Assembly: GCF_030814475.1 (NCBI RefSeq) | Contig: NZ_JAUSVF010000002.1 | Location: 806,001 to 870,000, forward strand | Reading direction: 5' to 3' | DNA: 64,000 nucleotides | Source: Pararhizobium capsulatum DSM 1112 | GTDB lineage: Bacteria > Pseudomonadota > Alphaproteobacteria > Rhizobiales > Rhizobiaceae | In this document: piece by piece, positions 34,875-45,293 of the stretch | How positions within the stretch are numbered: position 1 is the stretch's first letter | Layout: every line of letters begins with the position of its first letter | Translations under genes and position numbers: made by a program | The notes under the pieces: model-generated | The model's database searches: none | What the model saw: only the letters and a program-made list of their open reading frames with translations | Told to the model about the DNA's origin: nothing

Positions 34875-36347
34875 TCAGCTTGCAGCGCGCAGCTTCGTCG
34901 CTTCCTTCTCCGCACGCAGTTCGTCGATCGAGCGGACTTCGCGGCGGGCAACGCCGTTCCATTCGCGGGTCTTGACGGTCGGCTTGCTCAGCCGCTCCTT
35001 GGCGGCCGGGATCGCATGGGCGTATTGCGGCAGCCATTCCGCCTGGGCCACGACCATCTCGTCGACCATCTGCCAGACCTCCTCCGGCGTGCAGATGGCG
35101 CCGACCAGGGGATCATGCAGCACGGCGAGCTTCAACAGATCGATATCCCCGGTGATGGCGGCATGCACCGACATGCGCTGGACGTTGATCGAGGAAATGC
35201 AGGTGGCGGCGCAGGCTTCCGGCAGGGTAATGCCGGCGACCATGTTGAGGCCGAAGCGATCGACGAAACCGGGGCTCTCGATGATCGCATCCGACGGCAA
35301 GTTTGTGATGATGCCGTTGTTCTTGACGTTGAAGTGACCGCGATAGACACGCCCCGTCTCCAGCGCTTCAAGAATGTGGCTCGCATGCTCGTTGGAGCGG
35401 CGGGCCGGATCGATCGGCTTGTTGGCGTCTTCCAGAAACTGCGGATATTCGGTCTCGAACCAGTTGCGGGTCTCTGTCGAATGGCGAAGATAGCCGCCAG
35501 TTTCGCCGTGGATCCAGTCGGACATATCGATCCAGCGGGTAATTTCCTCCGGCCGCTTGCGATACCAGGGCAGGTATTCTGACAGGTGGCCGTTGCTCTC
35601 GGTGGAGTAGACGCCAAAACGCTTCAGGACGTCGATGCGCAGCTTTTCCTGCTGCGAGAAAACGGGATGCGCCTCGAAGGCTGCAACCAAATCATCCTTG
35701 CCGATTTTGCGGCCCTTGACGCGCACATCCACGAACCAGGTCTGGTGGTTGATGCCAGAGCAGATGTAATCCAGTTCGCCTTCGCCGGCGCCAAGAATTT
35801 CGGCGATCTGTTCTGCGCCGTGCTGGACGCCGTGGCAGAGGCCGATCGTGTCGACCTTGCCATATTCGATCGCCGCCCAGGTGTTCATCGCCATCGGATT
35901 GGCATAGTTCAGGAATTTTGCGCCCGGTTCGGCCAGTTCGCGGATATCCTTGCAGAAGTCGAGAATGACCGGGATGTTGCGCTGGCCATAGAGGATGCCG
36001 CCAGCGCAGATCGTGTCGCCGACGCACTGGTCGACACCATATTTCAAGGGGATGCGGATGTCGTCGGCATAGGCTGCGAGCCCGCCGACCCGCACGCAGG
36101 AAATAATGTAGCGCGCGCCGGCAATCGCCTCGCGGCGGTCGGTCGATGCCGTGACTTTCGCCGGAAGGTCGTTGGCCTCGACGATCTTGTCGAGGATCGA
36201 CTTGATCATGCCGAGATTGTGCTCGCTCATGTCGGTGAGCGCGAATTCGACATCGCGGAACTCTGGCACGCAGAGAATATCGGTGAAGAGTTTCTTGGTG
36301 AAGCCGACGCTGCCGGCGCCAATAATGGCAATCTTGAAGCTGCTCAT
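34875..36347 (-). CDS. GH4-family alpha-galactosidase, copy 2
   Basis: A 490-residue GH4 enzyme with the NAD+ motif IIGAGSVGFTKKLFTDIL, ALTDM, NYANPMAMNTWA and metal/substrate motifs GLCHGVQHG and SGINHQTWF. Closer in appearance to the bacterial MelA alpha-galactosidases than copy 1. The frame is open upstream to 36419, but ATG 36347 has GAGGACAGC in front and the upstream part lies in the promoter region. First gene of the alpha-galactoside operon and divergent from the AraC regulator. Two GH4 paralogues in one operon suggest different linkage or chain-length preferences. Confidence 0.88.
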   Translation of the reverse strand: MSSFKIAIIGAGSVGFTKKLFTDILCVPEFRDVEFALTDMSEHNLGMIKSILDKIVEANDLPAKVTASTDRREAIAGARYIISCVRVGGLAAYADDIRIPLKYGVDQCVGDTICAGGILYGQRNIPVILDFCKDIRELAEPGAKFLNYANPMAMNTWAAIEYGKVDTIGLCHGVQHGAEQIAEILGAGEGELDYICSGINHQTWFVDVRVKGRKIGKDDLVAAFEAHPVFSQQEKLRIDVLKRFGVYSTESNGHLSEYLPWYRKRPEEITRWIDMSDWIHGETGGYLRHSTETRNWFETEYPQFLEDANKPIDPARRSNEHASHILEALETGRVYRGHFNVKNNGIITNLPSDAIIESPGFVDRFGLNMVAGITLPEACAATCISSINVQRMSVHAAITGDIDLLKLAVLHDPLVGAICTPEEVWQMVDEMVVAQAEWLPQYAHAIPAAKERLSKPTVKTREWNGVARREVRSIDELRAEKEATKLRAAS

Positions 36348-36490
36348 GCTGTCCTCGTCGCTGGTCATTCGGCCGGGAAAAACGAACAGGGTAAATTCAA
36401 TGCACAGAAAACATGGCATTTCTCATGCCACAGCCCTCCCGCTCTCCCTGTCGACGCCGCTCCAACCCGGTCATCTTGCTTTGTTGAGGG

Positions 36491-36534
36491 GCATTATGCG
36501 TATAATGCAGGAGGTCGCCAGAGAGGTATTATGC
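36491..36534. promoter_or_regulatory. Candidate AraC-regulator sites between GH4 operon and AraC gene
   Basis: An inverted repeat GCATTAT-GCGT-ATAATGC (36491-36508) and a direct repeat of ATTATGC (36493-36499 and 36528-36534) lie just before the AraC start in the divergent promoter region. The 35-bp spacing would place the two sites on nearly the same helix face. Confidence 0.45.
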
Positions 36535-36538
36535 TTTT

Positions 36539-37465
36539 ATGGGTAATTTTGTGCTGAAAAAACTGATCGAGAACGGGCCTGTCATGAGGACCGTATCCTT
36601 GCCGCGCGGACGCCACAGCCTCCACACCATGCCGACCAGCACAGGCTATGAAATCCGCACCGACGCCAGCTACGACTGGGACGGGCGCAAGCGCGGCGAA
36701 ACGCCGTTCACGGTACTGCAGCACACGATCGGAGGTGCGGGAAACCTGCGCTACGAGAGCCGCAATTACCGTGTCAAGGAGGGCGAGACCCTACTGGTGC
36801 TGGTACCCCACAACCACCGTTACTGGCTGGAACAAAACGGCCGCTGGGAATTCTTCTGGATTTCCATGAACGGCGAGGAAGCGCTTCGCATCCACAAGGC
36901 GATCCTTGCGACGACCGGCCCGATCCTCAACCTGAAGCCCGAAACTATAGAACGTCTCGCCGATTGCAGCCTGCGGCTGATCTCCGGCGGAGCCGACCAA
37001 CCCGGCAGCGCGTCAGCGATCGCCTATGAGGCGGCGATGGTGCTTTACGACGATGTCTTCGGGTCCCATCCGGTGCTCAGCCAGGAATATCGCACCATGC
37101 AGCACGTCATCGACCATATATCAGCCAATCTGGAAAAGCCGCTTTCCGTCGAGACGCTGGCAGATGTTTCAGGCCTCAGCCGTGCCCATTTCTCACGGGT
37201 ATTTACCACAAGCGAAGGCATCCCGCCGGCGGAGTTCGTGCTGCGCAAGCGTCTGCAGCGGGCGACGAAGCTTCTGACAAAAGCGGCCGATCTTTCGGTG
37301 AAAGAAGTGGCTGTTATGTCCGGCTTCGAAGACCCGAATTATTTTGCCAAAGTGTTCCGTCGCTATTTCGGCGCCAGCCCCACCGAGTTCCGCACAACCG
37401 GCATGTATTCCAGCATCGCGGTTAGAGAACCGCGAGCGGAAACGCCCCTCACTGCAAAAACCTGA
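36539..37465 (+). CDS. AraC-family transcriptional regulator (probable alpha-galactoside operon activator)
   Basis: A 308-residue regulator with an N-terminal cupin-like sugar-sensing domain (HTIGGAGNLRYESRNYRVKEGETLLVLVPHNHRYWLEQNGRWEFFWISMNG) broken here as GAGNLRY through EFFWISMNG, and a C-terminal AraC domain (about 190-290): VETLADVSGLSRAHFSRVF and VKEVAVMSGFEDPNYFAKVF. The start at 36539 lacks a close Shine-Dalgarno; ATG 36584 is an alternative that would shorten the protein by 15 residues. Its divergent position and domain type parallel AgpT of Sinorhizobium, the activator of alpha-galactoside uptake, an analogy from memory. Confidence 0.83.
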   Translation: MGNFVLKKLIENGPVMRTVSLPRGRHSLHTMPTSTGYEIRTDASYDWDGRKRGETPFTVLQHTIGGAGNLRYESRNYRVKEGETLLVLVPHNHRYWLEQNGRWEFFWISMNGEEALRIHKAILATTGPILNLKPETIERLADCSLRLISGGADQPGSASAIAYEAAMVLYDDVFGSHPVLSQEYRTMQHVIDHISANLEKPLSVETLADVSGLSRAHFSRVFTTSEGIPPAEFVLRKRLQRATKLLTKAADLSVKEVAVMSGFEDPNYFAKVFRRYFGASPTEFRTTGMYSSIAVREPRAETPLTAKT

Positions 37466-37479
37466 CGGGGATTTCCCCG
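37466..37479. terminator. Short hairpin between convergent AraC and hutC genes
   Basis: CGGGGA-TT-TCCCCG is a perfect 6-bp stem with a 2-base centre in the 27-bp gap between the convergent genes. It is GC-rich but short, and no U-run follows. Confidence 0.35.
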
Positions 37480-37492
37480 GCTACCTGCCGCG

Positions 37493-38239
37493 TTATTTGG
37501 GTTGCGACGGCGTGAAATTGGCGACGAGAGCGTGACGGTCGCCGGGGTAGATCAGCCGCACATGCGTCACATAGGCGCCATTGCTCCAGGTACGACGCTC
37601 CACGACCAGACAAGCGGTTCCGGCCGCGATACCGAGAGCCGTTGCGATCTGCGCATCCGCCGAGACCGCACGGATTGTATGTTCGGCTGCACTCCATGGC
37701 ACCCGGTTCAGGAGCCAGGGCCCCGGTGCGACATCCTCAAAGCTTTCTTCCGCCGCGTCCGGCACGGCGGAGAGATTGATCAGGCGCTCCTCGACGCAGA
37801 ACGGCCTGTTTGCGGCAAAATGCGTACAGAGTACCTCCAGCACAGGGGCTGCCGTCTCAAGGCTGAGCCGCGATCGATCGTCCGCATTGCTGCGACGCTT
37901 CACCTTCTCGATCAGCTTGTACTCATAGGTGAGGCCAAGAGACTGCACTTCCAGTTTGATATCGCGGATTTCGAGCACCGCGGACTGGGCACGCGGCTGG
38001 GTGACATAGCTTCCGGATTTGCGCCGCCGTTCGATCAGCCCGGTCTTGGCAAGCTGGGTCAACGCCTTGTTCACGGTCATGCGCGAACATTTGTAATGCT
38101 CGGCGAGATCCACCTCGAAGGGAATGCGAAAGCCTGGCTGCCATTCTCCGGAAAGAATACGCTCCTCGATATCGCCGAGAATGCGCTGATGCAGCGACAG
38201 GTCGCTTGCCCCTTCGGCAACCGTTGTCCCCAAATCCAT
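37493..38239 (-). CDS. hutC: GntR-family histidine utilisation repressor HutC
   Basis: A regulator of about 248 residues with an N-terminal winged helix (LHQRILGDIEERILSGEWQPGFRIP, then AEHYKCSRMTVNKALTQLAKTGLI) and a C-terminal UTRA effector domain, ending LVVERRTWSNGAYVTHVRLIYPG. HutC represses hut genes and releases DNA when it binds urocanate. The frame opens at GTG 38260; ATG 38239 is preferred because AGGATGCAGAG precedes it. It lies downstream of hutF on the same strand, separated by a 17-bp-arm inverted repeat. Confidence 0.9.
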   Translation of the reverse strand: MDLGTTVAEGASDLSLHQRILGDIEERILSGEWQPGFRIPFEVDLAEHYKCSRMTVNKALTQLAKTGLIERRRKSGSYVTQPRAQSAVLEIRDIKLEVQSLGLTYEYKLIEKVKRRSNADDRSRLSLETAAPVLEVLCTHFAANRPFCVEERLINLSAVPDAAEESFEDVAPGPWLLNRVPWSAAEHTIRAVSADAQIATALGIAAGTACLVVERRTWSNGAYVTHVRLIYPGDRHALVANFTPSQPK

Positions 38240-38295
38240 CTCTGCATCCTGCGATTTCACGACACGCCCATTCTCATTGAAACCTGATCGCTCCT

Positions 38296-38332
38296 AAAGG
38301 ATGTCTGGTTCAGATTGAACCAGACATCCTTT
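38296..38332. promoter_or_regulatory. Long perfect inverted repeat between hutF and hutC
   Basis: Arms AAAGGATGTCTGGTTCA and TGAACCAGACATCCTTT (17 bp each) flank GAT. It ends in an A-run on one side and a T-run on the other, as for a bidirectional intrinsic terminator, and would end hutF transcripts. An autoregulatory HutC site is the alternative; it shows no obvious match to the palindrome before hutI. Confidence 0.6.
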
Positions 38333-38450
38333 TGATTCTCTTGTTTTCGTTTGTCTTTTCGGGAACACCGGTTCCCACTTTTCTCTGACAACCTCTAGCA
38401 GAAATTTCGGGGCACCGCCCGTGCGAAAAAATTCGTAGCGATCGAGGCGA

Positions 38451-39791
38451 TCATGCCAGCAGATTGGTCATTGCCGAACGGAACCGGGCCGAAATCTCCC
38501 CGCGCTTGCGATGCCGGCCGCCCTCGACCTGTTTCCTGCCGGCCACCCAGACACAATCCGGCTTGGTTCCGTTGGCAAACAGCCAGGAATCGAGCCCTGC
38601 GTCGTCGCGCAGGTCGCCATCCGGCACCTGCAGGCTGACGAAATCCGCCGGACTGCCCACGGCAAGCCCCGTTTTCGCCGCGAGCGCGATACCGCCGCCA
38701 TCCAGGGCGCCGTCGAACAGCGCGCGGCCAGTTGATTGGCCGGGCGCTGCCAGAACGTTGCGCGAGCGGTGCAGCAGGCGCTGCGAATATTCGAGCTGGC
38801 GCAGCTCGTCCGGCAGGCCGATCAGCACGTTGGAATCAGAGCCGATGCCGAACTTGCCGCCCGCCTCCCCGAACAGCACGGCGTTGAATGTGCCGTCACC
38901 AAGATTGGCCTCGGTGATCGGGCAGAGACCGGCAATCGCGCCGCTTTCAGCCATGCGCCGCGTTTCGTCATCGGTCATGTGGGTCGCATGGATCAGGCAC
39001 CAGCGGCTATCGAGGCCAATATTGTCGAGCAGCCATTCTACCGGCCGCACGCCCGACCAGGCGATACAATCCTCGACTTCCTTGACCTGTTCGGCCGCGT
39101 GGATGTGGATCGGCCCGTCCTTTGCCATGGCAACGACATGGGCAAGCTCTTCCGGTGTTACCGCCCGCAGGCTGTGCGGTGCGACGCCGACCCGCCCCTC
39201 GGGCAGATCCTTGACGGCGGCACGGCAGCCCTCGAGCAGACGCTCGAAACTTTCTACGTTGTTGATGAAGCGGCGCTGTCCCTCGTTTGGCGCAGCACCA
39301 CCGAAGGTCGAATGGGCGTAGAAGACGGGAAGCAACGTCAGGCCGATGCCGGTGTCGGAGGCGGCGGACGCAATCCGCTGCCCCATCTCGGCGATATCTG
39401 CGTAGGGGCGACCGTCGATATCGTGGTGCAAATAGTGAAACTCGCCGACGCGGGAAAAGCCCGCTTCCAGCATTTCCATATAAAGCTGGCCGGCAACCGC
39501 CTCGACGTGATCCGGCGTCATCGTCAGCGCGAAGCGGTACATGACATTGCGCCAGCTCCAGAAACTGTCGGTGCCGGGGCCGCGCGTTTCGGCAAGGCCT
39601 GCCATGCCGCGCTGGAAGGCGTGGCTGTGCAGGTTCGGCATGCCGGGGACGAGAATATCGTGACGTTCGTCGCCTGCCTCGGCATCAACGCCAGCGTCCA
39701 GCGAGGCAATCCGCCCACCCGCGATCGTCAACCGTACATCGCTCTGCCATCCCGCCGACGTCAGAGCCGATTTCACATGAATGCTGGTCAA
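38451..39791 (-). CDS. hutF: Formimidoylglutamate deiminase
   Basis: A 446-residue amidohydrolase converting N-formimino-L-glutamate to N-formyl-L-glutamate and ammonia, the step that defines the five-enzyme histidine pathway. It shows the metal-binding HSHAFQRG (after PGMPNL), the histidine in HIHAAEQ, HATHMTDDE and the aspartate in GSDSNVLI. Its presence with hutG (deformylase) shows the organism makes formylglutamate rather than formamide plus glutamate. It is divergent from hutI, with about 100 bp between the starts. Confidence 0.94.
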   Translation of the reverse strand: MTSIHVKSALTSAGWQSDVRLTIAGGRIASLDAGVDAEAGDERHDILVPGMPNLHSHAFQRGMAGLAETRGPGTDSFWSWRNVMYRFALTMTPDHVEAVAGQLYMEMLEAGFSRVGEFHYLHHDIDGRPYADIAEMGQRIASAASDTGIGLTLLPVFYAHSTFGGAAPNEGQRRFINNVESFERLLEGCRAAVKDLPEGRVGVAPHSLRAVTPEELAHVVAMAKDGPIHIHAAEQVKEVEDCIAWSGVRPVEWLLDNIGLDSRWCLIHATHMTDDETRRMAESGAIAGLCPITEANLGDGTFNAVLFGEAGGKFGIGSDSNVLIGLPDELRQLEYSQRLLHRSRNVLAAPGQSTGRALFDGALDGGGIALAAKTGLAVGSPADFVSLQVPDGDLRDDAGLDSWLFANGTKPDCVWVAGRKQVEGGRHRKRGEISARFRSAMTNLLA

Positions 39792-39846
39792 GACCTCATC
39801 CCCTTCCCGACTGCGCGCTCAAAAAAACCACTTGCGCTTCATTTCT

Positions 39847-39862
39847 TTATGTCTATACATAA
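39847..39862. promoter_or_regulatory. Palindromic site between hutF and hutI, candidate HutC operator
   Basis: TTATGT-CTAT-ACATAA, with core TGTCTATACA, is typical in shape for GntR/HutC-family operators. It lies 29 bp before the hutI start and about 56 bp before the hutF start, so it could control both directions. Confidence 0.6.
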
Positions 39863-39890
39863 TAGCACGAAAAGGAAAGGCTAGAAAACG

Positions 39891-41141
39891 ATGTCTTCCG
39901 CAAAATCTGCACCCGACGAGAGCCGACCGCCCGCTTGCGACCGCCTCTGGAAAAACGCCCGACTCGCGACCTTGAACCCCGCCTTGCCGGGTCTTGGCCT
40001 TGTGGAAAACGGCGTCATTGCCGTTCAGGACGGACGCATTCTTTTTGCCGGCGACGCGACGGACCTGCCCTTTCCCATCAAAGACGCAGGCGAGATCATC
40101 GATTGCGAAGGCCGTTGGATTACCCCAGGCCTGATCGACTGCCACACTCATCTCGTCCATGCCGGCGACCGCGCCAACGAATTCGAAATGCGCCTTGCCG
40201 GCGCCACCTATGAGGAAGTCGCCCGTGCCGGCGGCGGCATCGTGTCCTCCGTTCGTTCGCTTCGTAAGGTAAGCGAAGACGACTTGGTGAAGCAGACTCT
40301 CCCCCGGTTGGACGCGCTGATCGCCGAAGGCGTCACCACAGTCGAGATCAAGTCCGGCTATGGCCTCGACCTCGAAAACGAAGCCAAGACCCTGCGCGCC
40401 GCCCGCCGTCTCGGCGAAGAGCGCGATGTCGCCATCCGCACGACCTTCCTCGGCGCCCATGCATTGCCGCCGGAATTCAAGGGCAACCAGGCCGGTTACG
40501 TCGCCAAGATTATCGACGAAATGATGCCGGCCATCGAGGCCGAAGGGCTCGCCGATGCCGTCGACGGCTTTTGCGAGGGCATTGCCTTTTCGACCGACGA
40601 GATGCGGCAGGTGTTCGATGCGGCGAAGGCTCACGGCCTGCCGGTGAAACTGCATGCCGATCAACTTTCCAATCTGCATGGCGCCGCACTTGCCGCCGAA
40701 TACGGTGCGCTCTCGGCCGATCATCTCGAATATACCGATGAAGCCGGCGCGGAAGCGATGGCAAAAAGCGGAACCGTGGCTGTCATCCTGCCCGGCGCCT
40801 TCTATTTCATTCGCGAGACGAAGAAGCCGCCGGTCAATCTTTTCCGCAAGGCAGGCGTCGCTATGGCGATCGCGACCGATAGCAACCCCGGCACCTCGCC
40901 GCTGACATCGCTGTTGCTGACCATGAACATGGCAGCCACACTGTTTGGCATGACGGTCGCCGAATGCATCGCCGGTACGACGCGCGAAGCCGCCCGCGCG
41001 CTCGGTCTCGTCGACGAGGTGGGGACGCTCGAACCCGGCAAATGGGCCGATTTCGCCATCTGGAATATCGATCGGCCCGCCGAACTTGTCTACCGCATGG
41101 GGTTCAACCCGCTCCATGCCCGCATCCGCAACGGACACTGA
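39891..41141 (+). CDS. hutI: Imidazolonepropionase
   Basis: A 416-residue amidohydrolase that opens 4-imidazolone-5-propionate to formimino-glutamate. Family motifs: [25 protein letters not shown] near residue 85 (metal ligands and the substrate-binding RxxE), [22 protein letters not shown] and [10 protein letters not shown]. Length is normal (about 405-420). First gene of the plus-strand hut run, followed by hutH after 51 nt. AAGGAAAGG precedes the ATG. Confidence 0.96.
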   Translation: MSSAKSAPDESRPPACDRLWKNARLATLNPALPGLGLVENGVIAVQDGRILFAGDATDLPFPIKDAGEIIDCEGRWITPGLIDCHTHLVHAGDRANEFEMRLAGATYEEVARAGGGIVSSVRSLRKVSEDDLVKQTLPRLDALIAEGVTTVEIKSGYGLDLENEAKTLRAARRLGEERDVAIRTTFLGAHALPPEFKGNQAGYVAKIIDEMMPAIEAEGLADAVDGFCEGIAFSTDEMRQVFDAAKAHGLPVKLHADQLSNLHGAALAAEYGALSADHLEYTDEAGAEAMAKSGTVAVILPGAFYFIRETKKPPVNLFRKAGVAMAIATDSNPGTSPLTSLLLTMNMAATLFGMTVAECIAGTTREAARALGLVDEVGTLEPGKWADFAIWNIDRPAELVYRMGFNPLHARIRNGH

Positions 41142-41192
41142 CATTTCAAGCTGCGTGAGCCCCGCTCCGCGCATCGCATCTGAGGAGTTGCC

Positions 41193-42728
41193 ATGACCCT
41201 TGTTCTTCAGCCGGGCTCTGTCCCGCTCTCGACCCTCGAAACCATCTACTGGACAGGCGAACCCGCCCGTCTCGATCCCTCGTTCGACAAGGGCATCGAG
41301 AAGGCGGCTGCCCGCATCGCCGAGATCGCAGCCGGCAATGCGCCGGTCTACGGCATCAACACCGGCTTCGGCAAACTCGCCTCGATCAAGATCGATGCCG
41401 CCGATGTCGCCACCCTGCAGCGCAACCTGATCCTCTCCCATTGCTGCGGCGTCGGCCAGCCGCTCGCCGAAAACATCGTGCGCCTAATCATGGCGCTGAA
41501 GCTCGTCTCGCTCGGGCGCGGCGCATCGGGCGTCAGGCTCGAACTCGTCCGGCTGATCGAAGGTATGCTCGCCAAGGGTGTCATCCCGGTCATTCCGGAA
41601 AAAGGCTCCGTCGGCGCCTCCGGCGACCTCGCGCCGCTTGCTCATATGGCCGCTGTGATGATGGGTGAAGGCGAAGCATTTTTCGACGGCGAACAGCTCG
41701 ATGGCCGGACCGCGCTCGAACGCGCCGGTCTCGTACCGGTCGTTCTCGCCGCCAAGGAAGGTCTGGCACTCATCAATGGGACACAGGTCTCCACTGCGCT
41801 CGCGCTTGCCGGGCTCTTCCGCGCCCACCGCGCCGCCCAATCGGCCCTGATCACCGGCGCGCTGTCCACCGATGCGGCCATGGGCTCGTCGGCGCCGTTC
41901 CATCCGGATATCCACACGCTGCGCGGCCACAAGGGCCAGATCGATGCCGCCGCCGCCCTGCGTGGCCTGCTCAAGGGCTCGGTGATCCGCGAAAGCCATA
42001 TCGAGGGCGATGAGCGCGTTCAAGACCCCTATTGCATCCGCTGCCAGCCGCAGGTCGATGGCGCCTGCCTCGATCTCCTGCGCTCGGTTGCCCGTACGCT
42101 GGAAATCGAAGCCAACGCAGTCACTGACAATCCGCTGGTGCTATCGGACAATTCCGTCGTCTCCGGCGGCAATTTCCACGCCGAGCCGGTGGCCTTCGCC
42201 GCCGACCAGATCGCTCTTGCCATCTGCGAGATCGGCGCGATTTCCCAGCGCCGCATCGCTCTGCTGGTCGATCCGGCCCTCTCCTATGGTCTGCCGGCCT
42301 TTCTCGCAAAAAAACCGGGTCTCAATTCCGGCCTAATGATCGCCGAAGTGACCTCGGCGGCGCTGATGTCGGAAAACAAGCAGATGTCCCATCCGGCATC
42401 GGTCGATTCCACCCCGACCTCGGCCAATCAGGAAGACCACGTCTCCATGGCCTGCCACGGCGCCCGCCGCCTGCTCCAGATGACTGACAACCTGTTCGCC
42501 ATCATCGGCATAGAGGCCCTGACGGCAGCCCAGGGCATCGATTTCCGTGCACCGCTCGTCACCAGCCCGGAACTCACAGCTGCCATATCAGCGATCCGCA
42601 AGGTCGTGCCCACGCTGGAAATCGACCGCTACATGGCAACCGACCTGAAGGCCGCAAGCGAGCTTATCGCTTCGGGCGGGCTGAATACTGCCGTATCGTC
42701 GGGCATCCTGCCGGTTCTGGAGGCTTGA
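41193..42728 (+). CDS. hutH: Histidine ammonia-lyase
   Basis: Releases ammonia from L-histidine to give urocanate. The 511-residue protein has the self-cyclising Ala-Ser-Gly at residues 142-144 in [14 protein letters not shown], which forms the MIO cofactor, the catalytic tyrosine in [11 protein letters not shown] (Y53), VTDNPLV, and [11 protein letters not shown] at the C-terminal side. Numbering and length agree with the Pseudomonas putida enzyme. It is a complete functional copy, unlike the second HAL-family gene at 47972-49465. Its stop overlaps the start of hutG. Confidence 0.97.
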   Translation: MTLVLQPGSVPLSTLETIYWTGEPARLDPSFDKGIEKAAARIAEIAAGNAPVYGINTGFGKLASIKIDAADVATLQRNLILSHCCGVGQPLAENIVRLIMALKLVSLGRGASGVRLELVRLIEGMLAKGVIPVIPEKGSVGASGDLAPLAHMAAVMMGEGEAFFDGEQLDGRTALERAGLVPVVLAAKEGLALINGTQVSTALALAGLFRAHRAAQSALITGALSTDAAMGSSAPFHPDIHTLRGHKGQIDAAAALRGLLKGSVIRESHIEGDERVQDPYCIRCQPQVDGACLDLLRSVARTLEIEANAVTDNPLVLSDNSVVSGGNFHAEPVAFAADQIALAICEIGAISQRRIALLVDPALSYGLPAFLAKKPGLNSGLMIAEVTSAALMSENKQMSHPASVDSTPTSANQEDHVSMACHGARRLLQMTDNLFAIIGIEALTAAQGIDFRAPLVTSPELTAAISAIRKVVPTLEIDRYMATDLKAASELIASGGLNTAVSSGILPVLEA

Positions 42729-43549
42729 TGATGGCCGTCTTCGAAACAAGACAAGGTTCATCGCCCGTTATCCTCGGCTTCCCCCATACTGGAACCGACG
42801 TCCCCGCCGCCATGTGGGAACGGCTGAACGACAATGGCCGCATCCTTGCCGACACCGACTGGCATATCCATCACCTCTACGATGGCCTGCTGCCGGACGT
42901 GACGACGGTGCGCGCCACCTTCCATCGCTATGTCATCGACGCCAATCGCGATCCGGAAGGCGTCAGCCTCTATCCCGGCCAGAACACCACCGGCCTTATT
43001 CCGGGCACGAATTTCGACGGCGTCTCGATCTGGGCGGATGGTGAAGAGCCGACCGAGGCGGATATCGCCGCCCGGCTTGCCGATTTTTACGCGCCCTACC
43101 ATGCGGCCCTTGCCGCGGAAATCGAACGGGTCAAGGCAATCCACGGCATCGCCGTGCTCTATGACTGCCATTCGATCCGCTCCGACATCCCGTTCCTGTT
43201 CGAAGGCACCCTGCCGGATTTCAACATCGGCACGGATAGCGGCAAGACCTGCGATCCAGCGATCCAGAACGCCGCCGTGGATGTGGCCCTCTATGCGGAC
43301 GGCTACACCAGCATTCTCAATGGCCGTTTCAAGGGCGGCTGGACGACGCGCCACTACGGTCGACCGGAAACCGGCGTCCACGCCATCCAGATGGAGCTGG
43401 CCCAATCCAGCCATCTGACAACCGAGGCCCCGCCCTTCGCGTATGACGCGACAAAGGCGGCCAAGCTTCGCACTCACCTCAAGGACATTCTCACGCGCAT
43501 CGAAGATGCGGCGCTGACACTGGCAAAGCAAACAAGGGGAAGCAAATGA
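42728..43549 (+). CDS. hutG: N-formylglutamate deformylase (formylglutamate amidohydrolase)
   Basis: A 273-residue zinc hydrolase that splits N-formyl-L-glutamate into formate and glutamate, the last step of the pathway. It matches the FGase family with [13 protein letters not shown] near the N-terminus, [20 protein letters not shown] and the [18 protein letters not shown] core. Start candidates are TTG 42725, ATG 42728 and ATG 42731; GGAGG at 42719-42723 favours 42728 or 42731. The gene overlaps hutH upstream and hutU downstream (ATGA), so the hutHGU part is translationally coupled. Confidence 0.95.
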   Translation: MMAVFETRQGSSPVILGFPHTGTDVPAAMWERLNDNGRILADTDWHIHHLYDGLLPDVTTVRATFHRYVIDANRDPEGVSLYPGQNTTGLIPGTNFDGVSIWADGEEPTEADIAARLADFYAPYHAALAAEIERVKAIHGIAVLYDCHSIRSDIPFLFEGTLPDFNIGTDSGKTCDPAIQNAAVDVALYADGYTSILNGRFKGGWTTRHYGRPETGVHAIQMELAQSSHLTTEAPPFAYDATKAAKLRTHLKDILTRIEDAALTLAKQTRGSK

Positions 43550-45219
43550 CCAATCCTCGTCACAACATCCGCGATGTCCGCGCTGCGCGCGGCACACAAC
43601 TGACAGCGAAATCCTGGATGACCGAAGCGCCGCTTCGCATGCTGATGAACAACCTCGACCCTGAGGTCGCAGAAAACCCGCACGAACTGGTCGTCTACGG
43701 CGGCATCGGCCGTGCCGCCCGCACCTGGGCGGATTTCGACAAGATCGTCGAGACCTTGCGCGATCTCAACGAAGACGAGACGCTGATGGTGCAGTCGGGC
43801 AAGCCGGTTGGCGTGTTCCGCACCCACAAGGACGCACCGCGCGTACTGATCGCCAACTCCAACCTCGTGCCCCACTGGGCGACCTGGGATCATTTCAACG
43901 AGCTGGATAAGAAGGGTCTTGCCATGTACGGCCAGATGACGGCCGGCTCGTGGATCTATATCGGCACGCAGGGCATCGTCCAGGGCACTTACGAGACCTT
44001 TGTCGAGGCCGGACGCCAGCATTATGGCGACAATCTCAGGGGCAAATGGGTGCTGACCGGCGGTCTCGGCGGCATGGGCGGCGCACAGCCGCTGGCGGCC
44101 GTCATGGCCGGCGCCTGCTGCCTTGCGGTCGAATGCAACCCGGATTCGATCGATTTCCGCCTGCGCACCCGCTATGTCGACGAAAAGGCCGAAACGCTGG
44201 ACGAAGCGATGGAGATGATCGCCCGCTGGACCGCTGCTGGCGAAGCGAAATCCGTTGGCCTGCTTGGCAATGCCGCCGAAATCCTGCCGGAAATGGTCCG
44301 CCGCGGCATCCGCCCCGACATGGTCACCGACCAGACCTCGGCCCATGACCCGGTCAACGGCTACCTGCCGAAGGGCTGGACGATGGCGCAGTGGAAGGAA
44401 AAGCGCGAGAGCGATCCGAAGGCCGTCGAAAAGGCCGCCCGCGCCTCCATGCGCGAGCACGTCGAAGCGATGATCGCCTTTCAGGACATGGGCGTGCCAA
44501 CCTTCGACTATGGCAACAACATCCGCCAGGTCGCCAAGGACGAAGGCCTCGAAAACGCCTTCGCCTTCCCGGGCTTTGTTCCCGCCTATATCCGCCCGCT
44601 GTTCTGCCGCGGCATCGGCCCGTTCCGTTGGGCGGCTCTCTCCGGCGATCCGGAGGATATCCGCAAGACCGACGCCAAGGTCAAGGAACTGACACCCGGC
44701 AACAAGCACCTGCACAACTGGCTCGACATGGCTGCCGAGCGCATCGCGTTCCAGGGCCTGCCGGCGCGCATTTGCTGGGTTGGTCTCGGTGACCGCCACC
44801 GCCTCGGTCTCGCCTTCAACGAAATGGTCCGGACCGGCGAGCTTTCCGCCCCCGTCGTCATCGGCCGTGACCATCTGGACAGTGGCTCGGTCGCCTCGCC
44901 GAACCGCGAAACGGAAGCGATGAAGGATGGCTCGGATGCCGTGTCCGACTGGCCGCTCTTGAACGCCCTGCTCAATACTGCATCGGGCGCCACCTGGGTG
45001 TCGCTGCACCATGGCGGCGGCGTCGGCATGGGCTTCTCCCAGCACTCGGGCATCGTCATCTGCGCCGACGGCACCGACGACGCGGCCCGTCGTCTGGAGC
45101 GCGTTCTCTGGAACGACCCGGCAACCGGCGTCATGCGCCATGCCGATGCCGGTTATGACATCGCCATCGATTGCGCCAGGGAAAAGGGTCTCCGGTTGCC
45201 TGGGATTCTTGGGAATTGA
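43546..45219 (+). CDS. hutU: Urocanate hydratase
   Basis: A 557-residue NAD+-dependent urocanase that converts urocanate to imidazolonepropionate. Signatures include the N-terminal [30 protein letters not shown], the glycine-rich NAD region [13 protein letters not shown] and the C-terminal active-site sequence [16 protein letters not shown], with the conserved cysteine in [12 protein letters not shown]. Length equals the family norm. The ATG overlaps the hutG stop by 4 nt. A strong hairpin follows the stop. Confidence 0.97.
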   Translation: MTNPRHNIRDVRAARGTQLTAKSWMTEAPLRMLMNNLDPEVAENPHELVVYGGIGRAARTWADFDKIVETLRDLNEDETLMVQSGKPVGVFRTHKDAPRVLIANSNLVPHWATWDHFNELDKKGLAMYGQMTAGSWIYIGTQGIVQGTYETFVEAGRQHYGDNLRGKWVLTGGLGGMGGAQPLAAVMAGACCLAVECNPDSIDFRLRTRYVDEKAETLDEAMEMIARWTAAGEAKSVGLLGNAAEILPEMVRRGIRPDMVTDQTSAHDPVNGYLPKGWTMAQWKEKRESDPKAVEKAARASMREHVEAMIAFQDMGVPTFDYGNNIRQVAKDEGLENAFAFPGFVPAYIRPLFCRGIGPFRWAALSGDPEDIRKTDAKVKELTPGNKHLHNWLDMAAERIAFQGLPARICWVGLGDRHRLGLAFNEMVRTGELSAPVVIGRDHLDSGSVASPNRETEAMKDGSDAVSDWPLLNALLNTASGATWVSLHHGGGVGMGFSQHSGIVICADGTDDAARRLERVLWNDPATGVMRHADAGYDIAIDCAREKGLRLPGILGN

Positions 45220-45224
45220 GTTAA

Positions 45225-45261
45225 CATCACCGGCGTCGGGTCGTTCTCGACGCCGGTGATG
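45225..45261 (+). promoter_or_regulatory. Strong stem-loop between hutU and hutD
   Basis: CATCACCGGCGTCG and CGACGCCGGTGATG pair perfectly over 14 bp around a 9-nt loop, 5 nt after the hutU stop codon and 33 nt before hutD. There is no U-run. It probably protects the upstream mRNA end or lowers transcription into hutD. Confidence 0.6.
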
Positions 45262-45293
45262 AACGACAAGCACGGCGTCAAAGGAGGTTTGCA

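Noticed and set aside
39819..41441. A 540-codon open frame antisense to hutI
   Set aside because: It mirrors hutI and the start of hutH, has no ribosome-binding site and no family resemblance.
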